Shown here: in pieces, positions 56,249 to 64,000 of the stretch
Layout of the letters: the number at the start of each line of letters is the position of its first letter
Numbering within the stretch: the stretch's first letter is position 1
Assembly (NCBI GenBank): GCA_023213395.1
Contig: CM041465.1
Span: forward strand, 26,047,741 to 26,111,740
Source of the DNA: Cycas panzhihuaensis
Lineage: Eukaryota > Cycadophyta
DNA length: 64,000 bases
Reading direction: 5' to 3'
Position numbers and translations under genes: made by a program
Notes under the pieces: model-generated
The model's input: only the letters and a program-made list of their open reading frames with translations
The model's database searches: none
Told to the model about the DNA's origin: nothing

Positions 56249-57060
56249 ATGGAGTGCATTATGCCCAAAGTTATCTTTACTGGTAATAATTTCAGTGAGT
56301 GGAAGGCTAATATGGAACTTATTATGATGGTGAATTAACTCTGGGGAATCACCAAGATGAAAGTGGACATGATTCCATTAGACCATAAGGAGCAAATTTG
56401 TCTCAAAGAGAAGTAATTTATAGCTGTAGGACTATTGAAACTATCATTGGTGCTAGACCAGAGAGCGTTGGTTCATAATTTAGACAAACCAACTTAGATA
56501 TAGAAAAAACTATGTGATACGTTTAAAAAGAAGTAGAGGAATAAACATCTTATACTAATGTTGGAATTACTCAACTCACATGTGGAGGATGAGAACATCA
56601 ACTCCTACCTTAACAAGATTACATACTTGAAGAATAAGCTAGAGGAATTGAAGCCAAACTCGATCGATGATGCATTGCTATTCATAATGATCATGTCGAA
56701 ACTACTGACTGTCTTTGCCATATTCCAGACCATTTATGGTAGAGATGAAGTGATAGAAGTAAAGATGTTTGATGGGGTTGAAAAACCTAATTCTAATAGA
56801 GGATGCTAAGCTCAAACATCATGGTATGCTTGGAGGTTCTGGTTCAAGTCAAGCCTTAGCTATGAAAACTTAGAGGAAGGAGGCCATTAAGGAGGAGAAG
56901 ATCACATAGAGGTTAGAAGAAAGTTCTTAAGACAAAAAGAAGTTGAATGAGAAATGCAATTACTGCAAGAAGGATGGTCACAATGAGAAAAACTATTAGT
57001 TCAAGCATCATGACAAGTAAAAAGTCAACTAGGATGATAAAGGGAAGAACGTTGCTACTC
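56249..57060 (+). pseudogene. gag: gag of Copia element B
   Basis: ATG at 56249 opens MECIMPKVIFTGNNFSEWKA, the FxGxNFxxW start of UBN2-type gag. The longest open piece (56558-56809) holds MLELLNSHVEDENINSYLNK and LKNKLEELKP. A zinc knuckle near 56957 reads CNYCKKDGHNEKNY, with the last Cys changed to Tyr. Stops are mostly TAG/TAA point changes. Confidence 0.85.
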
Positions 57061-57460
57061 ACTGCATCCAAGTAAAAGCCTTATCAGCCAAATTAGATCA
57101 GAGAGATTCTTGGGTGCTTGACTCTGGAGTGCATAAGCACATTTCTTACTAAAGCAGAACTTTAATACAATGACTTTAAATAAGAGTGGTGCTAAGATTA
57201 TCCTTGGAGATGCTCACGTTTTGTCAGTAGAAGATATCAGCGAAGTTTCCATTATAGGAGGTAAATTTATCGGGATATATTATGTACCAAAGATATAGTT
57301 GAGCCTTCTTTCATCCCAAGAGATCTACAAACAAGGTATGAAGGTGGAGCTCTATGATGATAAATGTCTAATTAAGGATCCAAAATAGAACTTTACTATC
57401 ATAGCTACCAGGAAAGTTAGGGACAACTTCTGGGTGTTTGAGAAGTTTCAATCTTAGAAG
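57061..57460 (+). pseudogene. Protease of Copia element B
   Basis: The active site SWVLDSGVHKHIS (about 57108-57146) keeps DSG; the usual DSGCSxHM is partly changed. The following region (about 57200-57400) reads VLSVEDISEVSIIGGKFIGI and NFWVFEKF in broken frames, as expected before integrase. Confidence 0.8.
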
Positions 57461-58005
57461 AAGTCCTATGCCTTTATTACTAGCGTAGATGATGTGAGTA
57501 AGTTGTGGAACAACTGGCTATGTCACCTTAATTATAGGAGTATTGCACTATTTAAGAGGTTGAAGATGGTGGAAGGATTATCATCAGTTACTTACTCAGA
57601 TGGTGTGTGCGAAGGGTGTATGTATGGCAAGCACCACCACTACCCTTTTTCTCAAGATAATGCTTAGAGAGCCAAGGAGAAGCTAGAGCTTATACATTCA
57701 TATATAATGGGTCCTCTTGCTAACCCTTCGATATCTGGAGCTTGTTATACCCTTGTATTTGTAGATGACTACACTAAGAAGGCCTGGGTTTACTTTTTCA
57801 AGAACAAGTCAGACGTGTTTGATCGCTTTTGTGACTAGAAAATGATGGTTAAAAATGAATGTGATAAGAAAATAAAGTCGCTAAGAAGCAATAATGGCAA
57901 GGAATATGACAATAATATATTTAATCAGTTTTGTTGTAATCATGGTATAAAGTGGGAATCTATGGTCCCATATCTTTGCTTTTATTATATCAAAGAACCT
58001 TTTGC
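57461..58005 (+). pseudogene. Integrase (N-terminal half) of Copia element B
   Basis: The sequence shows WNNWLCHLNYRSIALFKRL (GAG-pre-integrase, usually WHxRLGHxN), CEGCMYGKHHHYPF (second zinc pair), LELIHSYIMGPLANPS (first Asp changed to Tyr), FVDDYTKKAWVYFFKNKSDV, and in the frame 57842-58036 IKSLRSNNGKEYDNNIFNQF, where the second catalytic Asp is Asn. The sequence breaks off before the Glu-containing block. Confidence 0.85.
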
Positions 58006-61000
58006 AATTGACGTAATATTGTCAATTATTGCATAAGTGATCAATATAAATAAGGTGGTTTCTTCATTCTATTTATTGATTTGAGCCTAATGAATTGGTC
58101 AACAATTGTCCTTATTCTAAAATTTCAACAATCAAATAATAAAGTCACTCTTTCTTTTCATCATAAATAAGGTTCTCTTTGTTCTTGAAAAATGTATTAA
58201 ACATATGAAATACCTAATATGAACCAACTTACAATATTCTTGAGCATCTTATCACTGAAAAATCCATCAACCTAAGTTATAAATGCATGATGGAACCATT
58301 AACAAACACATTGAGTGTTAATATTCCTTAAACAAACCCCAAGGAAGAACTTGTAAAACTCATCAATCTTCACTTCATTCACTTTTAATGATTAAAAATT
58401 ATGTTAAATCTTTGTCAAATAGGTCCAAATGACTAGTCATCTCAAATCTAAAATGGGTTAATGTCACAAGGTCATTACATTAGTTGATTATTTCTAAAAA
58501 GGGTCTTAAGTAAACTTTAAATTAGATCACTAAAGTAAAATGCACTTTCATGTGCATTATGTGTAATTTCATTTCACCTAACTCTAATGCTCCCTCTCTC
58601 AATATAAAAGTAAAATCTTAATGGAGGAGGCTCATTCTTACCTCCCCATTTTATGAGAGCTACTCTCTTTCTATCAAATCTCTCTTGCTTCCATGTTTTC
58701 TTTTATACTTAGTGCATGGATATAAAGGATAGATCCACAGTTTTCAAAATTCTTATGAATTTTCTATCCACTACAATTTATGGTTTTATGTGTGGACTTC
58801 ATATGATAAAGCTAAGATAAAAATTTGATGTCGTCTCATCAAAAATCAATATGAAGTTTCAAAATATAACTTAACTCATGTTTTATATTTTTTCTCAAGG
58901 GTCTTGGTCATGTGAATTACGTATATGACTATGAGTTATGAGTTGGGGTTTTAGACACCAAACACAATTAAAATTTAATTTAATTTGTTATGACTTAGGG
59001 TTAAATAATTTTAACAAAGTCATTCAATTTTTTATTTTGTGTGAAGGTGATGATTTGTATAGGTAGTAAATAAATTTTGTTATTTCGCTTTTCTCCTTGG
59101 TGTTTCTTCTATGTTCTCCAACTTCTCTATGGGTATAATGTCTAGCATTCTTACTATAATTTGTGTTGGCCTAAGTGCCATCAAATCCTCCATTCTTTTT
59201 AATATGAATACAGTTGTTTTGTTTAGCAATTTTGGCATATGCCTCTATGTATCTTATATTATTAGTTTCCACATGCCCTTCAACATTTTTCTTTCTACTC
59301 AACTTTTTTATATACAAACCTCTATGGCATGCTACCTGCATGTCTATGGGATTGCAGTCTTTATATGTATCTTCCTTGCTTAGCGAATGATCCATTAATG
59401 CCTCTGTCTGAACTACCATTTCTTTTATTACTTGATGCATTTCCTATTGGAGGGTCCTCACCATCCTACATGCCATATGCCCTCCTCTGGGCATTTCCCA
59501 TTTGAGGGTTTCCTTGAACCATGTGCACATATATATATTATATCCTTTTGAATGACAAACCAACATATTGCTACAACTTTTTTCTCACTCTATTCTTTGC
59601 AATTTTGCCCTTATCTTGAGGGTATTGACTTCATATTTCAATCCATATACTCTATGCAAAAATATTTTGTAAACTTCTCATAAACTCCTTTTGGACTTAT
59701 TTTATTCTAAAAAACTCTTAATTTATAATGTTTGTGGTTTGCTCATGACCTACGATATCCACCCTCTCAATTCCTTCTACTTGTGATTTTATGTTATTCT
59801 TTATTATTGATTGGTGGATTCTCTCACAATGGTGCCATTTTGCTATGAATTAATTCATGCTAACTATCTTACAATTGGTGTATTAACTTTTATAAATATA
59901 GGGCCATAATCTATCATAATCATTAAAATGCTCACAACTAATAAATAATGGGTGGTTTATCATATCTCAATAATGTCTTAGCAATTAGTGCCTTTTTTTT
60001 TCCTAGCAATTGAGAGATCCAAATTAGGCTTCTCATCATTGGGCTTCTTCTAAATAAATCTAGACAATAGTCTTGCATGAGTTGTCACCATAGATTTTTA
60101 CATAGACTTACTACTCAACTTCATAGATATGTTATTGTAAATCTATTTTCTACTGGACTTTGTGTGAATTTTGAAACCCTTTCCTTTAACTATCAACAAC
60201 ATTAATGATGAGCTCATAATTTATTTGAAAACATTTAAACTTATACACTATGCATTAATGTTTTTTTTATTTACACTAAGTCTTTAATTCTTCCCCTCAA
60301 ATGAAAATTCTTCCTCAAATTTTTGATTTACTTCATAATTGGTTTATGATGATTTTTATAATTGATCTAAAATTTCAACTATTAATTTTCCAAACTTTTC
60401 ATTGATAATTTTCCTTATTCGGCCAACTTCTTGCAAATAGAAACTTATTTTCTTATAACTTTAAATTTGAGAATCGATCTCTTTTATCTCACTTTTAGAA
60501 TTGATCTATTTTGGGTGATTATATACTACATGCTTGGAGGCACTACCATACTTATAAAAGCCATTTTTTTTAAAATATAATTTAATTAAATAAAACTTGG
60601 TAGAATTTGCAATTCATACTTCAAACATCAATTGATTTCTTGATAATATGTTACTTGGTATATGCATTTGCCAATAACATATATCATTCAAAAATTTTAC
60701 TTTAAACTAACATATAAACCTACTTTTCACCACTTATTTGAGTTATTTATAGGGTTTAAGATTTTTCTTCAATTTTATTAAATCACATAATAGGTTTGAC
60801 CTTTGAATGGTCTCTTCATTTTTGCCATCATATGTGTTTATCTCTATGAATAAATTTGGTTTAGTAGACATCACAATATAAATTTTATCTTTAATATTGA
60901 GTACTAATTGCACCTTATTATCTTTCTATCACATTTTTAATCCTTACGTTTTGAGTTATCCTTTTGTTTTTCTATAATATATTGGGAAAATACTTTACCA

Positions 61001-62320
61001 CAAGGGTTTCATGGACTTATTGAATACATTGGGCACATCTATTTATACTTCCAACCACTAACAAATATGCTCCACCATGTTCACCTTTGAAATTAGTTGA
61101 TCTATCAATTATGTTTGAGACTCTCAACATCTAACCTAATAGTAGCATTCCTCCATGGACATTTTACGCTTCTTTATAAGACTTTCATCTAACATCAACA
61201 AAATACACTTGAAGTTATAGATTGATTCATAATATCTTACAAAGAAAAATATTTATATTTACTTCCAAACTGAAGCGCTTCCCAAACAAAGTGGGGCTCT
61301 CTTTTAATAATATGTTAAAGTAATTACATACTTAATAAAGTTATAAATAGACTATTGTTGCCTTACCATACCTATCACCATCTCACACACCCTATGAGAC
61401 TTTGTCTATACTTGCCTAAACTTCATAAAACAATAGTTATTCGTGTCCTTCAACTCAACAAGTTTTAGTAATTAGTATTTACCTTTATTTTAACACATGT
61501 CATAGAACTATATTTCACTAGATTTGTTTCATACTATACCAATTTTACTCTCCTTTAATAATTTTCACAATTGTTTCTATTTTTATATTCTTCACAATTG
61601 GGGTCACCTTCACAATAACTCTAAAATAAGGATTCTCTTCTTAACTTTGCATTATAGGCTTGCAACTTGTTTCAATTTGTATTGTAACTTGGAACCTAGC
61701 TTTCTGGTAGCAAATCCTTCTCTAAAGGTACTTACAAATGCCTCTAGAATCTCTCCTATCTTAGACAAGTTGCATAACACCATGGATTGTCCTTGAATAC
61801 CAAAGATTATCACCACATGTGTGAACTCCACTGCAAACACTTTTCCTCTCATGACAACATATTGATGTTATTGGCTACTACTTGCACTTGTATTGGCTTT
61901 ACCTTATAGGGTGATCAAGCCCACATAGGAGCCTGCTACTCTACCATGGCTTTCAAACTTATAGACCCACCTTTAACACCTGTATTCTACATGTGTATGG
62001 ACCTATATGTATAATAAACATTCATAAAATGAAAATTCATAATGCAACATTATCATCAATTTTTGAAAGTCTAATCTTCATCCTATATGTAGTTTATTAA
62101 CTCATCATGTCTTACAAATTTACTAGTCACCATTAGCATATTCCTAATTCCATGATTTAATAAGCTCTTCATAGTTCTTTGTTGTCTCATGGCTACTTTT
62201 AATAAGTTCTTGCTTCATAATCTACCATACAATCTTTCACCTACCTACTTTATACATACAAACCCACTCTTACTTTATATGTATATGCTTATACTTTCTT
62301 GATATAGGAATCTCTAATAG
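58006..62320. other. AT-rich DNA without recognisable features
   Basis: 4.3 kb. Minus-strand ORFs at 59171-59440 and 61652-61852 look faintly protein-like but I cannot tie them to a family. No LTR, RNA gene or repeat array was found. Confidence 0.35.
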
Positions 62321-62402
62321 CATATTAGATTTTTTGGGTTTGATATTATCATAAAGATAACTATTAAATACCTTACAATTATGATAGGTTCAAATCACAT
62401 CT
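62321..62402 (+). repeat. Dispersed repeat, copy 2 (other copy 53535-53615)
   Basis: The sequence from CATATTAGATTTTTTGGGTT through CAAATCACATC aligns with 53535-53615. It abuts the gypsy RT fragment on the right and may be what cut it. Confidence 0.5.
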
Positions 62403-62411
62403 TTCTTTCTT

Positions 62412-62712
62412 TCTCTCTGATACAAATCTTATAATACCCTAATCATAAGTTAATTTTTGAAAACTATAGTGCTCTATGCATTTCATCTAATAAATTATTT
62501 ATGCATGGAATAGGATAATGATTTTCATCATTAATTTGTTTAACCATCAGTAATCTATATACATCAAATATGATCCATCTTTTTTGGGATTGACTACAAC
62601 TAGTGATGTAAATAGGCTTGAACTAGTTGTGAGGTATCCTTGACTTAGTAATTCCCTTGTGATATTTTTAATTTCTCTCTTTAGTTAATAAGGGTATCTA
62701 TGTTAAAACATA
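62412..62712 (-). pseudogene. Ty3/gypsy reverse transcriptase fragment
   Basis: On the minus strand, across two frame changes, the N-terminal part of a chromovirus/gypsy-like RT can be read: HRYPLLTKERN (usually YRYPxxxKxEIE), a SSPFASPV-like piece, IIFDVYRLL, VKQINDENHYPIPCINNLLD (usually LNKxTIKNRYPIPRIDDLLD), EMHRAL, then FSKIN with LGYYKI. It stops before the YVDD block. It belongs to neither gypsy-1 nor gypsy-2. No gag or integrase is nearby. Confidence 0.75.
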
Positions 62713-64000
62713 ATGTTTAATGTGGATTTATTATACACATATACTTCTCATCATTCACTTATATTGAGAGATATAAGATGCACATATATCTATGTTATCA
62801 CTTTATTGGATGATGTAAAGACTTATTATATTTAATAGACTACTTATGAGGTGATTTTACTATTTATATGTACACTCACCACTTAAGAACTTGAGAAAGG
62901 AGAGAAGATAAAGATGTAAACCTTATGATCATAATTAGAGTCCTATCTCCACCTTCTTCCATGGTATTTTTCATAATGGGCTTTCCACATATACATCTTA
63001 GTATCCATCTTATGGTGTTTACGTTACATGTTTGATATTTGATAGTTATGTTGATTAATTCACTATATGTACATACTCATGAGTTTATTATTATTGCATC
63101 TTTTATATTTTTAACATGGTATCATAGCAACTTTGGTACCTATTTTAATATTGTATCAGAACAGAGTTGAATCTAAGTTACTATGGTGAGGTAAAAATCT
63201 TATCAATCAAGCCTATCAAGCCTATGACAAGAGCCAAATATGAGGTATTATTTGTTGAACTAGTTATATGAATATACCAATGATATGCGTAATAGATTAC
63301 TAGGCACATGAAGCCTGTCAAACCACATACAATAGCTATAACAGATACTGATGGTATGTTAATATGTTAATTTTATGTGGATATTTCATTTATGTATGCT
63401 AGGCCCTATATTCAAAGCCTGCAAGTACTTAAATCAGTCCACAAGAAATGATTATATTTAGTCTATAAGTAAAGGATTTTGTGAGTGTCCTTTAATGAAT
63501 TTGCTATCGCTCATGGACCATTCTAAAGGCATTTGTGAGTATCTCACATTGAGATTTACTACCAAAATGAGAACACTCCATCAGTACACACTAAACATGT
63601 AGTAGGCATGTACAATAGTATGTTGATAGGTGTATTAATAACAACATGAAAGGTACATAGCATATAACAATTGTAATAAATTACATGTTTATGAGAGTAC
63701 TCTTTTATTATAAAATATGGATGATTTATATATACATGGCATGAATTATTAATTGAAGGCATGACTACTTAGGTTATGACTGAATGTTAAACCCTAGATG
63801 ATGGTATAAATTATTTTGTTGAATATGTATAAATTACACATATTTATATTTGATTTCGACATGAAAATTTACATTACATGTAAACGAATTTTACATATGA
63901 TAGCATGAGAATATTATTAGAGATCCTAGTAGCTAGATCATGAGGGGAGAAATAGGGACATCATTGGCCTTGCCATCATGAAAGTGACACTATGTAGATC
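62713..64000. other. AT-rich DNA to the window end, nothing recognised
   Basis: No ORF with family resemblance and no LTR structure was found. Confidence 0.35.

Larger units (their letters stand above)
54248..58005 (+). mobile_element. Element B: 3'-truncated Copia retrotransposon
   Basis: A 5' LTR (54248-54614) with a PBS is followed by a leader, gag, PR and part of integrase, then homology stops near 58005 inside the integrase core. No RT, RNase H or 3' LTR was found in the rest of the window, so the 3' half is lost. The LTR is not the same family as that of element D, though both have the Copia U5 motif. Confidence 0.8.

Noticed and set aside
59171-59440. Minus-strand ORF of 89 codons, charged, faintly gag-like
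   Set aside because: No zinc knuckle, gag core or neighbouring pol could be found; left unassigned.
61652-61852. Minus-strand ORF of 66 codons
   Set aside because: It reads like protein in places but matches no family I know and has no context.

Overview
This window is plant nuclear DNA made almost entirely of decayed, nested LTR retrotransposons. The long AT-rich stretches, the large Ty3/gypsy elements (9.9 and 17.7 kb), the plant-type Copia pol and a wall-associated-kinase-like scrap all point to a seed plant with a very large genome. A gymnosperm is my guess, but no single-copy gene confirms it. I see no intact host gene. Every coding region carries stop codons or frameshifts, and most of the stops read as CAA/CAG (Gln) changed to TAA/TAG.

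Layout. (1) 1-862: the 5' LTR and leader of a minus-strand LTR element (G) that leaves the window on the left. (2) 1197-18871: element E, a minus-strand LTR element with a roughly 3 kb non-coding interior. Two later insertions split it: gypsy-1 (2279-12185, plus strand, target duplication ACAGG) and F (13396-17245, minus strand), a second member of E's own family. (3) 18877-25120: AT-rich DNA with one kinase fragment and one coiled-coil-like remnant. (4) 25126-30607: Copia element C, minus strand, complete in layout (gag, PR, INT, RT, RNase H, both LTRs, PBS, PPT, target duplication AGAAA). (5) 32812-53494: element D, a 3 kb non-coding LTR element split by gypsy-2 (35062-52720, plus strand). 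(6) 54248-58005: Copia element B, plus strand, with LTR, PBS, gag, PR and part of INT, then broken off. (7) 58006-64000: AT-rich DNA with one minus-strand gypsy RT scrap.

The two gypsy elements are the most interesting part. Gypsy-1 reads gag (four CCHC knuckles), then one frame of about 1000 codons holding protease, a second gag-core-like module and reverse transcriptase, then RNase H, integrase, and an extra sense ORF of about 390 codons with a coiled-coil-like end just before the 3' LTR. Gypsy-2 has the usual gag-PR-RT-RNaseH-INT, but its RNase H lacks the first catalytic Asp. After integrase comes a long ORF on the OPPOSITE strand with a well-formed 128-bp GT-AG intron, and after that a second RNase H of the cellular/archaeal type with all four acidic residues visible, next to the 3' LTR. 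Extra and antisense ORFs and dual RNase H are known from the plant Tat lineage. Here the position of the second RNase H, the spliced-looking antisense gene, and the second gag-like module of gypsy-1 deserve a check.
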